64,000 nt of DNA from NCBI GenBank assembly GCA_905479945.1, contig CAJQOP010000002.1, forward strand, positions 1 to 64,000, given 5' to 3'. Positions within the stretch are counted from its first letter, which is position 1, and each line of letters starts with the position of its first letter. Shown here one piece after another: positions 1-10,580 of the stretch. The position numbers and the translations under genes were made by a program. Below the pieces are notes generated by a model. It was given only the letters and a program-made list of their open reading frames with translations. It had not been told where the DNA came from and searched no databases. This DNA comes from an uncultured Glaciecola sp. GTDB taxonomy: Bacteria > Pseudomonadota > Gammaproteobacteria > Enterobacterales > Alteromonadaceae.

Positions 1-2732
1 CCTTCAGGGCCTAAATCGATAACCCAATCTGCTGTTTTCACTACATCCAAATTGTGTTCGATAACAACCACAGTGTTGCCGCGATCTCTTAGCCTGTGTA
101 ATACTTCCAGCAATTGCTTTATATCATGGAAGTGCAGGCCAGTTGTCGGTTCATCAAGGATATACAAGGTTTGCCCAGTATCGCGTTTTGATAACTCTTT
201 GGCGAGCTTTACCCGCTGTGCTTCACCGCCAGATATGGTGGTTGCTGACTGGCCCAAACGAATATATGACAAGCCTACATCCATCAAGGTTTGCAGTTTT
301 CGATTGATTGCCGGTATAGCTTCAAAGAAATCACGAGCGTCTTCAACAGTCATTTCCAAAATTTCGTGTATATTTTTGTGTTTATATCGAATTTCTAGGG
401 TTTCACGATTATAACGCTTACCCATACAAACATCGCAAGGGACGTACACATCAGGAAGGAAGTGCATTTCAACCTTAATTAAGCCGTCACCTTGGCATGC
501 TTCACAGCGTCCACCTTTCACATTAAAACTAAAGCGACCGGGCTTGTATCCGCGTGAGCGCGCTTCTTGAGTTCCCGCGAACATTTCTCGAATTGGTGTA
601 AAAATACCTGCATAAGTTGCGGGGTTTGAACGCGGCGTTCTGCCTATTGGGCTTTGGTCAATATCGACCACCTTATCCATATGTTCTAAACCGGTTATTG
701 ATTTGTATGGTGCGGGTTCATTGGTGGTCGCGCGATTAAGTTCACGTTGCGCAATGCGATAAAAAGTATCATTAATTAGAGTTGATTTGCCCGAACCTGA
801 AACACCGGTAACACAGGTCATTAATCCTTGTGGAATTTTTAAAGTAACCGATTGAAGGTTGTTACCTGTGGCTTCAGTTAATACCACCCATTCGCGATTC
901 TTTGTGCTGGTGCGCTGCTTAGGTATTTCTATGAACTCTCTTCCTGACAGATACTTACCAGTGAGTGAATGTTCACTATTCATTATATCTTCTAGCTTGC
1001 CTTGCGCGATAATTTCGCCGCCATGTACGCCAGCACCAGGACCAATATCAACAATATGGTCGGCTTCTTTTATGGCATCTTCATCATGTTCAACAACAAT
1101 AACTGTGTTACCTAGGTCACGTAAATGACGCAAGGTGACTAATAGACGGGCATTGTCACGTTGATGTAAGCCAATAGAAGGTTCATCAAGTACATACATC
1201 ACTCCTACTAAACCAGCGCCAATCTGACTTGCTAGCCTGATGCGCTGAGCTTCACCACCAGACAAAGTGTCGGCGCTACGAGAAAGTGAGAGGTAATTTA
1301 ATCCAACATTAACTAAAAACTGCAGCCGGTCTTTAATTTCTTTTAGGATCTTGTCGGCAATAGCCGCTCGTTGGCCAGTTAAGTTTAAGTTGGTGAATAA
1401 TTCCAAGCAGTCAGCAATCGACATTTCGGCTACTATTGGCAAGTTAGTCGTACCTTCAATGAATACGTTTCGGGCTTCTAATCTGAGCCTTGTGCCTGAG
1501 CATGAAGAGCAATGCTGGTGGCTCATATACTTGGCTAATTCTTCGCGTACTGTATTTGATTCAGTTTCACGAAAGCGCCGCTCCATGTTGGGAATAATTC
1601 CTTCAAACGGATGCTTACGCTCCATTATATCGCCGCGTTCATTAATATATTTGAACTTGATTGAAGTGCCCTTACTGCCGTAAAGCACTATATCTTGTGA
1701 CTTTTTATCTAAGTCTTGGAATACCGTATTTAAATCAAATTCGTAATGATCGGCAACCGACTGTAGCATTTGAAAGTAGTAATAACTGCGTTTGTCCCAG
1801 CCACGGATCGCGCCGCCACTTAAGCTTATTTCGTTATTGCCCACTACTCTGTGTGGGTCGAAAAACTGCCTTGTACCCAAACCATCGCAAGTTTGACATG
1901 CGCCTGCTGGGTTATTGAATGAAAATATTCTAGGCTCTAATTCAGTAATGCTATATCCACAATGAGGACAAGCGAAGTTAGCTGAAAACACAATCTCTTC
2001 TTTGTGCTTCTCATCATCATCCATGTAGGCTACTTTCGCTGAGCCAGAGGACAGTGTTAGTGCGGTTTCAAATGATTCAGCTAGGCGAAGTTGCAGGTCA
2101 TCACGGACTTTAAAGCGATCAACTACAATTTCGATAGTATGCTTTTTATGCAAATCGAGCGGGGGTGGATCTGACAAATCACATACTTCGCCGTCAATCC
2201 GTGCCCGAATAAAACCTTGGGCAGCCAAGCCTTCAAGTGTTTTGACGTGCTCGCCTTTGCGATCTTGTACAACAGGCGCTAACAACATCAGCTTTGTGCC
2301 TTCTGGCATTTCCAGTACACGATCAACCATTTGACTTACAGTTTGTGCGTTCAGGATAACGTCGTGCTCAGGGCACTTAGGTATGCCAACACGGGCAAAA
2401 AGTAAACGTAAATAATCGTAAATTTCGGTAATCGTTCCTACCGTTGAGCGCGGATTATGCGATGTGGACTTTTGCTCAATTGAAATAGCGGGCGATAAAC
2501 CTTCAATGTGATCAACATCAGGCTTTTCCATCATTGACAAAAATTGTCTGGCATATGCCGACAACGACTCGACATATCGACGTTGTCCTTCAGCATATAG
2601 AGTATCGAAAGCGAGTGACGATTTACCCGAACCAGATAAGCCAGTTATAACAACAAGTTTGTCTCGTGGAAGGGTTATATTGATGTTTTTCAGGTTGTGG
2701 GTGCGAGCCCCGCGAACTTCGATCTTATCCAT
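1..2732 (-). CDS. uvrA: UvrA, excinuclease ABC subunit A (partial, C-terminus off the left edge)
   Basis: Reverse strand from ATG at 2732 reads [65 protein letters not shown]; the left edge reads [20 protein letters not shown] in the same frame. Absent from the ORF track because it has no stop within the window. Confidence 0.97.
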   Translation of the reverse strand, partial: MDKIEVRGARTHNLKNINITLPRDKLVVITGLSGSGKSSLAFDTLYAEGQRRYVESLSAYARQFLSMMEKPDVDHIEGLSPAISIEQKSTSHNPRSTVGTITEIYDYLRLLFARVGIPKCPEHDVILNAQTVSQMVDRVLEMPEGTKLMLLAPVVQDRKGEHVKTLEGLAAQGFIRARIDGEVCDLSDPPPLDLHKKHTIEIVVDRFKVRDDLQLRLAESFETALTLSSGSAKVAYMDDDEKHKEEIVFSANFACPHCGYSITELEPRIFSFNNPAGACQTCDGLGTRQFFDPHRVVGNNEISLSGGAIRGWDKRSYYYFQMLQSVADHYEFDLNTVFQDLDKKSQDIVLYGSKGTSIKFKYINERGDIMERKHPFEGIIPNMERRFRETESNTVREELAKYMSHQHCSSCSGTRLRLEARNVFIEGTTNLPIVAEMSIADCLELFTNLNLTGQRAAIADKILKEIKDRLQFLVNVGLNYLSLSRSADTLSGGEAQRIRLASQIGAGLVGVMYVLDEPSIGLHQRDNARLLVTLRHLRDLGNTVIVVEHDEDAIKEADHIVDIGPGAGVHGGEIIAQGKLEDIMNSEHSLTGKYLSGREFIEIPKQRTSTKNREWVVLTEATGNNLQSVTLKIPQGLMTCVTGVSGSGKSTLINDTFYRIAQRELNRATTNEPAPYKSITGLEHMDKVVDIDQSPIGRTPRSNPATYAGIFTPIREMFAGTQEARSRGYKPGRFSFNVKGGRCEACQGDGLIKVEMHFLPDVYVPCDVCMGKRYNRETLEIRYKHKNIHEILEMTVEDARDFFEAIPAINRKLQTLMDVGLSYIRLGQSATTISGGEAQRVKLAKELSKRDTGQTLYILDEPTTGLHFHDIKQLLEVLHRLRDRGNTVVVIEHNLDVVKTADWVIDLGPE

Positions 2733-3007
2733 ATTGCCTTAGAAAGTGTGGTGCCAGAACAATCAAATAGTATGACACATATTTAGTGAAAAATATGGGT
2801 TTGTTACGCAATCTGCATAGAAGGGATCATGTAGTTATGAGTCCTACAAATTCTTGTGCTAATATTCATCGTCATTGTTTTCGCATTCGTAAAACTGCAA
2901 CTTGGCTCTAAACTAAAGCCCGCGCTTAGGTCGGATAGACAACGATCCAACGTATACGAAGCGATGCAAACATCAGCTAACAATAAACCTTTGGAAATCA
3001 AAAGAAC

Positions 3008-4366
3008 TTGAATCCTCAAGAAACACGCGCAGCAATCAGTTTAGCCTTGGTATATGTGTTACGCATGCTAGGGCTTTTCATGGTTATTCCTGTGTTAGCC
3101 ATCGCGGCAATTGAATATCCAGATTACTCACCGTTATTGGTAGGTTTGGCCATTGGAGGCTACGGGCTAACGCAGGCTATTTTGCAAATACCGATGGGTA
3201 TTTTGTCCGATAAGTGGGGTCGTAAGCCGGTTATTTACATGGGCTTATGCTTTTTTGCGGCGGGCAGCCTAATTGCGGCGAACGCAGACTCTATGTTAAT
3301 GCTCACCGTTGGACGTATTTTGCAGGGAGCAGGCGCAATTGCTGGCGCGGTAATGGCCTTAGCCGCCGATGTTACTCGTGAGTCACAACGCGCCAAAGTA
3401 ATGGCTATTATTGGCGTATCAATTGGCTTTTCATTTTATTTAGCACTACTTACCGGGCCAATTATTGCTGGCCAATTTGGTATGCAGGGTATTTTCTGGA
3501 TAACTGCGATACTCACCGTTTGTTGCTTGCCATTGGTCAAATTTGGTGTGCCGAACCCCAAGCAAGAAAGCCCATCTGGGGATGCTTTACCGCAGTTGAG
3601 CCAATTAAAACACTTAGCTACAAATCCTAGTCTTTGGAGACTAAATGCAAGCGTGTTAACTGTTCATTTATTAATTACCTGCTTTTTTGTGCAGGCTCCT
3701 GTTTTACTCACTCAAATTAACTTTACGCTCGATGAACATTGGAAAATATATACGCCAATACTTTTTGTCTCGGTCTTAATTTTAGTTATTTTGATGAAAG
3801 TTTGTAAGCATTTAAAAACCTCAACCTCCTTTATTTTATCACTGTCATTTATGGCTTTAGGTTTAAGTCTGTTTTTGCTTCCAGAGCTCTCATGGCCAAT
3901 TATTGTGCTTGCCGGTACTTTGTTTTTTGCCGGGTTTAATTACATGGAAGCACATATGCCTGTGATGGTATCGAGTATCGCTCCGGCCGGTAAAAAGGGC
4001 AGTGCGATGGGAGTTTATGCCAGCTTCCAATTTTTTGGTGCGTTTTTAGGAGGTTTGATTTCAGGCACTTTGACTGGCTGGTTAGGGCCTAAATTGACCT
4101 TGGTAGTATGTATTGTGATTGTTTTGTTAGCTATGTTCATCGTGTCCGGCTTGCATCAAGCGGACAAGTTAAAGCGGGTTACGCTTTCTATCCGGGATGC
4201 CGCAATTATTGGCAATGCCAATAGTGAACTGCAAAGCTTAGAACAGAGCTTCTACAATGTGAAGGGCGTTCGAGAAGTACTCATTGATTTAGACAAGTGC
4301 GCTGTTTATTTAAAAGTTGAAAGTACAGGCTTCGATCTTGATGAAGCTAAAGCCTTGATAAGTTAA
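3008..4366 (+). CDS. MFS transporter, YajR-like, with C-terminal ferredoxin-like (YAM-type) extension
   Basis: 12-TM MFS pattern with 'GILSDKWGRKPVIYMGL' and a soluble C-terminal tail (QSFYNVKGVREVLIDLDKCAVYLKVE). TTG start. Lies between uvrA and ssb. Confidence 0.85.
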   Translation: MNPQETRAAISLALVYVLRMLGLFMVIPVLAIAAIEYPDYSPLLVGLAIGGYGLTQAILQIPMGILSDKWGRKPVIYMGLCFFAAGSLIAANADSMLMLTVGRILQGAGAIAGAVMALAADVTRESQRAKVMAIIGVSIGFSFYLALLTGPIIAGQFGMQGIFWITAILTVCCLPLVKFGVPNPKQESPSGDALPQLSQLKHLATNPSLWRLNASVLTVHLLITCFFVQAPVLLTQINFTLDEHWKIYTPILFVSVLILVILMKVCKHLKTSTSFILSLSFMALGLSLFLLPELSWPIIVLAGTLFFAGFNYMEAHMPVMVSSIAPAGKKGSAMGVYASFQFFGAFLGGLISGTLTGWLGPKLTLVVCIVIVLLAMFIVSGLHQADKLKRVTLSIRDAAIIGNANSELQSLEQSFYNVKGVREVLIDLDKCAVYLKVESTGFDLDEAKALIS

Positions 4367-4604
4367 GAAAGTTGCGTAGCGCAATCAACTCAATACTGAA
4401 CCTTAGACGGTATTATCTAAAAATCGGATAGATTGAGTGTGCAATATATCGAATTCAATAGTATATTAGCGTCATGAATTTGGTAGTTTTTATAGTTATA
4501 AAAAAGTCTTCATTATTCATTAAACGACTTATGCGGCTTGCAGAGGCCATAACTATTTAGAATCAAAATAAAAATTAAAGAATATTATAATAACAGGAGT
4601 TAGC

Positions 4605-5228
4605 ATGGCCTCTAGAGGTGTGAATAAAGTAATCTTAGTTGGCAATTTGGGTAACGATCCAGAAGTTCGTTATATGCCCAATGGTAATGCCGTCGCCAAT
4701 TTGAGTATCGCCACTAGTGAAAGTTGGAAAGATCAACAAGGTCAACTTCAAGAAAAAACCGAATGGCACAAAGTAACTATGTATCGTCGTTTAGCCGAAA
4801 TTGCTGGTGAGTACTTGAAAAAAGGCTCTCAAATTTATCTTGAAGGTAAATTGCAAACTCGTAAATGGCAAGACCAGCAAGGTAACGATCGTTACACAAC
4901 GGAAGTTATTGCTGACCAACTACAAATGTTGGGTGGCAAGAACGAAGGCGGCAACGCTGGTGGCGGTCAAGGCGGCTATCAACAAGGCGGTGGTCAGGGC
5001 AATCAAGGCGGCGGATATCAGCAGGGCGGTGGTCAGTCTAACCAAGGCGGCGGTTACCAGCAGGGCGGCGGCCAAGCTAGCCAAGGCGGTCAGTCAAATC
5101 AAGGTGGAGGCTACCAAAAGCCACCTCAACAGGGCTCAGGGCAGCAATCTCCACAACAGCAGGCACCGCAGAAAGCGCCTCCAATGGCAGAACCTGATTT
5201 TGACTTCGATGATGATATTCCTTTCTAG
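4605..5228 (+). CDS. ssb: Single-stranded DNA-binding protein
   Basis: N-terminal [39 protein letters not shown]; Gly/Gln-rich linker; acidic tip [10 protein letters not shown]. Confidence 0.97.
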   Translation: MASRGVNKVILVGNLGNDPEVRYMPNGNAVANLSIATSESWKDQQGQLQEKTEWHKVTMYRRLAEIAGEYLKKGSQIYLEGKLQTRKWQDQQGNDRYTTEVIADQLQMLGGKNEGGNAGGGQGGYQQGGGQGNQGGGYQQGGGQSNQGGGYQQGGGQASQGGQSNQGGGYQKPPQQGSGQQSPQQQAPQKAPPMAEPDFDFDDDIPF

Positions 5229-5264
5229 AGAGCACATAAATTAGAACTGTTCATTAAAATCATT

Positions 5265-5292
5265 AAGGGCTTGTTTTTACAAGCCCTTTTTG
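5265..5292 (+). terminator. Rho-independent terminator after ssb
   Basis: Stem agggcttgt...acaagccct followed by a T-tract. Confidence 0.8.
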
Positions 5293-5470
5293 CATTTTTA
5301 AGGGGGCAAAACTATCCACATCTACCGATTTCCAACCTAAAGACCAATTAATATCAGAGCTTGACGAACTCAATGCTTACACCATAGTAGGCGTGCTCAA
5401 TGCAGCGCTAGTATAGGCACAGGCTTGTATAGCACTTTTTAAAGAAGTAGGGCGCTGCATCGTTATCTCC

Positions 5471-5890
5471 TTAACGAATTCTTATGCTAATTGAAGTATC
5501 ACCAGCTACGGTAAAATGAGCATCAGCATATGAAGCGGGACCAAATCTTCCGCCGTTATTACTAAAGCCATACCCTTCAGTTGGCATACCAACGAGGTTG
5601 GTATCTAACTTTCCATTGTCGTTTTCATCATGAAGTAACTTGATGGCATAATCGCCATCAGTTAATTCAGGAAAGCTGATGTCAAGTTGGTCGCCCGTTA
5701 CTTGAATACTTTTGCTGATAACTGGTTTACCGCTATTGTAGGTTTCTTCACTATTGAAAACGGCTATTTGAATAGAGCCTTGAGCCACTTGAATGTTACT
5801 AACTGTTAGCTGTATTTCAGCTGCTTGGGCAACGGCGGCTGAAGATAAAGCCAAAAAAGAAGTTAAAGTGAGTTTTTGAAATAAGTTCAT
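5471..5890 (-). CDS. DUF2141 domain secreted protein
   Basis: Signal peptide, then a beta-rich domain with 'IQIAVFNSEETYNSGKPV...LLHDENDNGKLDTNLVGMPTEGYGFSNN', typical of DUF2141. Confidence 0.8.
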   Translation of the reverse strand: MNLFQKLTLTSFLALSSAAVAQAAEIQLTVSNIQVAQGSIQIAVFNSEETYNSGKPVISKSIQVTGDQLDISFPELTDGDYAIKLLHDENDNGKLDTNLVGMPTEGYGFSNNGGRFGPASYADAHFTVAGDTSISIRIR

Positions 5891-6050
5891 CGTTGTTATC
5901 CTTTGGGTTAATTGACGTTATGAGAATACGTCAGCTCAGGATTGAACGAATGTGCCTAAAGTAGTGAGTATTTTCGTGACTTTTGGGCTATATAACTTTT
6001 CGTTAGGCAGAAAAAATAATTATCCATTCCAATGAATCAATGCGCTCTTT

Positions 6051-7643
6051 CTAACGAATTGCGTTTCTGACTTGCGGCATAATCCTGCGACTAACCGGCA
6101 CTTCATAATCGCCCCTTAGGGTTAGAAACCCTCCTCCAGAAGTTACTTCTTGCTGTCTAGTACTTTTACTGCTGAGAGAATCAATGTAATCCATATTAAC
6201 TAAGTATGAGCGATGTACTCTGAGGAAGGTTGTGGGTAACAGTGCTTCCAAATCTTTAAGGTTACCGCTGAATAGAATTTGCCTACTCTGTTCAAGATAC
6301 AGTTCAACGTAGTCCCCAGCCGCTTTGCAATAAACAATTTGTTCACTCGCGACCAATTCAACTTTACCCGCGCTATTGATACTAATTTTTTGTGGCTGTC
6401 GCTGCTGTTGGTTCTGTTCGAGTCTAAATTGTAACTTAGCGATTTGTTGCTGCTCTAGCTTACGATGCTTTTGTTCTCTATTAAGTTTAAGAGCCTGCTG
6501 AGCAAATAGAAAGCCTAAAACAGCGGTAATAATGTAATAAAACAAAATGTCGTGAAAATTGCCGAGGGTCATCAATATAACTGCTATAAACACCAATAAA
6601 ACCGATAGTGAAATGAACAACTCGATGCTTGGCCGTTTACATAACTGAATTACAATAAGTACTGCGCAGAAACAACTAGGTGCCAAAATACCTATTGCTG
6701 TTTTTGGGTCAAAGCCAGGCACTAAATAGACGGCAATAAGACTTAAAAATGCACCGAGCGCTGTCCACCCTAGGGCTTTTGGCAGCTCTAGCTTGACCGA
6801 GATAAAGTAAAGTAAGGAAACACCAAATAACCATGACAAACTTGCTATAAGCGTCAACCGTATATCATGCAGCGGATAACTATAAGAAAACAATGCCCTC
6901 GAAATTTCAGTAAATAATTGACAAGCCGCTAGCGAACACATCAACAAGAACAGAACATTGCTTTGTCGATTGAGCGGACTGAAGCTAGCCACTAAAAAAT
7001 AAAGCGCACCGAGCACAAGAGCACCCAAGGGAAGGAAGGATAGACTGAAATTCTGCTTGAGTATCGTGGTTGTGGCTGCATAACTCCCGAAACCGACGAA
7101 ATTTATTGGCCTCGCCAGCTTTAGAAAGCCGTGGTGAGAAGAAAACAGAACCACTATGTGGTTGTTATTAGGCTTTATCAATGACGGAGGAACATAAAAC
7201 ATCGCGTCGATTTTTCCTGGGAATTCATCAGCAGCCTTTAGACTCGGCGTGCCGTTTTGCCCAAGATATGCTCCATTAAAATATACTCTACTTGAGGTTT
7301 TACCTGAAACATATACGCTACGGGGTTGTTTATCATTAAGCATGGTTTGCGGAATATCGAGTGAAAATTTAGCCCAAAGTGCGGTGTTTTGAGGATCTAT
7401 TTTCCAGCCGGGTAGAGTTTTACACTCCGGTTCGCCGAATGATGGCAGACGGACAGTGAGCTCGGAAGGAATTGAGTCAGCGGCGATTGAGCCAACAGCG
7501 CTCAGATTAGCGGAATCAGCGATAACATCACAGACAACTACCTTATCTAAGTTGACCGATACCAAATTGATCTCGTTCGCACTGGCCCAAGTTTGTTGAA
7601 GCAATATAAGCATGCTTATCAACACCAATCGTTTAAATCCCAC
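6051..7643 (-). CDS. Membrane protein with N-terminal periplasmic domain, multiple TM helices and C-terminal LytTR DNA-binding domain
   Basis: Signal peptide, about 7 hydrophobic helices, coiled coil, then 'ISINSAGKVELVASEQIVYCKAAGDYVELYLEQSRQILFSGNLKDLEALLPTTFLRVHRSYLVNMDYID' (LytTR). Confidence 0.85.
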   Translation of the reverse strand: MGFKRLVLISMLILLQQTWASANEINLVSVNLDKVVVCDVIADSANLSAVGSIAADSIPSELTVRLPSFGEPECKTLPGWKIDPQNTALWAKFSLDIPQTMLNDKQPRSVYVSGKTSSRVYFNGAYLGQNGTPSLKAADEFPGKIDAMFYVPPSLIKPNNNHIVVLFSSHHGFLKLARPINFVGFGSYAATTTILKQNFSLSFLPLGALVLGALYFLVASFSPLNRQSNVLFLLMCSLAACQLFTEISRALFSYSYPLHDIRLTLIASLSWLFGVSLLYFISVKLELPKALGWTALGAFLSLIAVYLVPGFDPKTAIGILAPSCFCAVLIVIQLCKRPSIELFISLSVLLVFIAVILMTLGNFHDILFYYIITAVLGFLFAQQALKLNREQKHRKLEQQQIAKLQFRLEQNQQQRQPQKISINSAGKVELVASEQIVYCKAAGDYVELYLEQSRQILFSGNLKDLEALLPTTFLRVHRSYLVNMDYIDSLSSKSTRQQEVTSGGGFLTLRGDYEVPVSRRIMPQVRNAIR

Positions 7644-7676
7644 TGTTTAACCTCAGATTGTCTATAAATAAAGGGG

Positions 7677-7737
7677 TACCGTTTACCGAAAAATCGCTAC
7701 CGTTAGACGTCATGACCCGAAAAATGGCTACCGTTGA
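7677..7737 (+). promoter_or_regulatory. Putative LytTR operator: three TACCGTT boxes
   Basis: taccgtt at 7677, 7698 and 7729 (steps of 21 and 31 bp). Two lie inside an 18-bp near-repeat cgaaaaat(c/g)gctaccgtt. Upstream of the LytTR gene and of the divergent hydrolase. Confidence 0.5.
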
Positions 7738-7868
7738 AAGAATATAGAATGAATAGTATCGGAAGCTAGTAGATAGTGAAACTTGATTCGATATCAGCGT
7801 TAGATTTCAATTTGCACTAAATAGACGCTGATATTAAAGACAGCTACTCAAACCACTAAGGAGTTTAC

Positions 7869-9383
7869 ATGATATCCCGGGCTTTTATTTCTCGAGTTAT
7901 CTTTACGAGCGTTATTGCTGCCTCTTCGGCATCGTTACTAAACCAGCAGGCGATTGCAAGCGATGCCGTTTTAAATGCCGTAAGCACTAACCTAACAGTC
8001 ACCTATCCGAATGAGCGACCGGTTGTGTTTGAAAATGACGGGGTTAAGGTTGATGCTTTTGAAGGTTCAATACAAGTGCTCGAAAATCGCTCAGACGAGA
8101 ATAGTCGCCTAATCCCGGTGCATTACCTGCGCTTCCCTTCTACTAGTAAAAAGCCTGGTTCGCCGGTCGTTTATCTAGCAGGAGGGCCGGGTGGTTCAGG
8201 GATTTCTACGGTCAGTTACCCAGGATTTCGTTTTCCATTGTTTATGGCCATGCGTGAGTTTGGTGATGTCATCGCCTTAGACCAACGAGGAACCGGTAAA
8301 TCACGCACCGCACCAAAATGCGAATCGAAGCAAGGTCTTCCTTTAAATGAAATTTTAAGCGATGCGGCAATCACGAACAGCTATAGAGCCGCCGCACTTG
8401 AATGTCTTGAATTTTGGAAACAACAAGGCGTTGACGTTATGGGTTATACCACAATTCAAAACGCAAAAGATATTGACCAGCTTCGCGAGCACCTTAATGC
8501 CGAAAAAGTCACGTTATGGGGGATTTCCTATGGCAGCCATTTGGCCTTTACTAGTATGAAGCTCATGCCAGGAAAGATCGATAAAGTGGTTATTGCTAGC
8601 GCAGAAGGACTAAATCAAACGGTAAAAATGCCGGCCCGAACCGATGCTTATTTTGCGCGTCTTCAGTTAGCGATTAATCTTCAACCCAAAGCGGTGGCAG
8701 CTTATCCTGATATCAAAATGTTGATGCGACGCGTACATAAAATGTTGGATGAGAACCCTATCAAACTGCAGATCCCAGTCAAAGATGGTGATGCAGTAGA
8801 GTTTCTTTTTCAAAGGGTTCATATGCAGATCTTAGCCTCAGCCATGATTGCTGACTCGCACCGCGCGGTTCCTATGTTGTTGGAGGTGTATAGCGGCATA
8901 GATCAAGGTGAGACTCAAATGTTGCCTGCTTTGGTTCAAAGAGTTGGCTTTGACAAGACCAATATTTCATTTGATGTAATGTCATTCACAATGGATGTTG
9001 CGTCGGGGATAACTGCTGACAAATTGAAGCAATTTAACGAGCAAGCAGAAAGCTCTTTAGTTGGTAAATCACTTAATTTCCCAATGCCTCAGTTGAATCA
9101 AGTGATCGATGGGCTTGACTTAGGAGATGAGTTTAGAGAGTACCCTAAAAGCGATATACCAACGCTGTTGTTAACTGGAACACTTGACGGTAGAACTTAT
9201 ATCGAGAGCCAGCGCGAAGCTACTCAAGGGCTTTCCAATTTGACGCACGTTGTGGTCAAAAATGCCGGACACAACCTATTTATGGTATCACCTGATGTAA
9301 CTGCACTTATTCAACAATTTATGAATAATGAAGTTATCAAAACTACTGAGATTGAATTTAAACTACCACCGTTTGTGAAATAG
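7869..9383 (+). CDS. Alpha/beta-fold hydrolase (TAP/proline iminopeptidase-like peptidase)
   Basis: 'VVYLAGGPGGSGIS', 'GDVIALDQRGTGKS', nucleophile elbow 'LWGISYGSHLA', C-terminal 'LLLTGTLDGRTY' and 'VKNAGHNLF'. Confidence 0.88.
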   Translation: MISRAFISRVIFTSVIAASSASLLNQQAIASDAVLNAVSTNLTVTYPNERPVVFENDGVKVDAFEGSIQVLENRSDENSRLIPVHYLRFPSTSKKPGSPVVYLAGGPGGSGISTVSYPGFRFPLFMAMREFGDVIALDQRGTGKSRTAPKCESKQGLPLNEILSDAAITNSYRAAALECLEFWKQQGVDVMGYTTIQNAKDIDQLREHLNAEKVTLWGISYGSHLAFTSMKLMPGKIDKVVIASAEGLNQTVKMPARTDAYFARLQLAINLQPKAVAAYPDIKMLMRRVHKMLDENPIKLQIPVKDGDAVEFLFQRVHMQILASAMIADSHRAVPMLLEVYSGIDQGETQMLPALVQRVGFDKTNISFDVMSFTMDVASGITADKLKQFNEQAESSLVGKSLNFPMPQLNQVIDGLDLGDEFREYPKSDIPTLLLTGTLDGRTYIESQREATQGLSNLTHVVVKNAGHNLFMVSPDVTALIQQFMNNEVIKTTEIEFKLPPFVK

Positions 9384-9610
9384 TGGGCGATACAGGTAAG
9401 TGAATTGCTTGGCTGCTATTCATAGGGCTCAACATTCTATGAAACTAGTAGCTAGCAACTTTTAGATTATGATAATTAGCATCGTCACACACTGAAAAAT
9501 GGTGTTATATTCCATGTATATATCGCCATTTGATAGCCTCTGACTCTTCGTCATGTCTTACACGATACGCAGACTAATGGCGCAAATGTGAAAGAGGCGA
9601 ACAGGACTGC

Positions 9611-10506
9611 ATGCTAGATTATCTGATTATTATGGTGACTGTCGTCGTTGGCGCTGTGTTGCTTTATCCTAAAGTGGCGAAGGCCTTGCTTTGGCGTGCG
9701 GCGATCACGCCCTTAGCCTCTATTATCGGCAGTGGCTTTTTGGTGCTGGGCCCGATTCTGGTATCTTCGTTCGGACAATATGCGCCGCTTGTAATGTTTA
9801 TATTATGCGCGCTTGCTTATCTTTTTGGTGCTGCAATCCGGTTCAATATCGCACGACTTGCCGAATGCAATGGCATGCGGAGTGTTCCAGAGAATCGGCT
9901 TGAAAAGCTTGCGTCTTGGGCGCTAGCGTTCGCATATATTATTTCGGTTGCCTATTGTCTAAACCTGTTAGGGGCTTTTGCGGTTAGTTTGACACCGTTG
10001 AACGATGCGTTCCATGCAAAGTTGGTTACAAGTTTGGTCTTTGCGGCCGTGTTAATTGTCGGTTGGACCAAGGGATTTCTTGCGCTGGAACGCATGGAGC
10101 AGGTCACAGTCGGGGTGAAACTGCGATTATTGACCTTATGGCGATCGTTGCCCCTGTTTTGCCGCTACTTTTGATTGTGGCCGCAATCAGTGCTCAATTT
10201 AGCGCGGCTGTTGCAGATACCGGCGGATCCGGTGGCCTCATCTCAGAGCTTACCAAGGGACGGATTCCCGTAAGGACAGGGTATGTTGTGCTAGTTGTTA
10301 TCGGATTGCTCCTGACATGGGCGATGAGCGTGTTCGAAATCATAAGCTATGCATCACGTGCATTCGCGTTTTATTATGGATTACAGGCCTTTATTGCAGC
10401 AAAGGGAAGTTGGTCAGAAACGGGCTGGTCATTCAAAGGAAGCGGATTCGCAGTGTTGGGTGTTCTTGGACTGTCAATTGTAGTGTTCGGTACTCCTGTC
10501 GAATAG
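9611..10506 (+). pseudogene. Decayed amino-acid-permease-like membrane protein (frame change and likely internal deletion)
   Basis: Frame 2 membrane ORF (9611..10174) loses sense near nt 10110-10130. Coding character resumes in frame 1 as GETAIIDLMAIVAPVLPLLLIVAAISAQFSAAVADTGGSGGL... to 10506. Confidence 0.65.
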
Positions 10507-10580
10507 GCCTGAAGGCTAGCATGTCAGGGTTATGACGCCTGCATGCTAAGGTCTAATTTTGAGAAAGTGATGTAACTTTT

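Noticed and set aside
52-1918. Plus-strand ORFs (52..414, 859..1128, 1351..1683, 1661..1918)
   Set aside because: All are antisense to the continuous uvrA frame on the minus strand and show no protein-like signature.
2733-3007. Search for a LexA box in front of uvrA, and likewise ahead of ssb
   Set aside because: No CTGT-N8-ACAG or close match was seen by eye, so no site is claimed.
2804-3019. 71-aa minus-strand ORF between uvrA and the MFS gene
   Set aside because: Short, no recognisable motif or clear ribosome-binding site; likely random.
4950-5110. Regularly repeated units that could suggest a CRISPR-like array
   Set aside because: The repeats are codons of the SSB Gly/Gln linker, with no spacers of constant length.
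4840-5244. 134-aa plus-strand ORF overlapping ssb in another frame
   Set aside because: Out-of-frame reading of the repetitive ssb linker; ssb itself is unambiguous.
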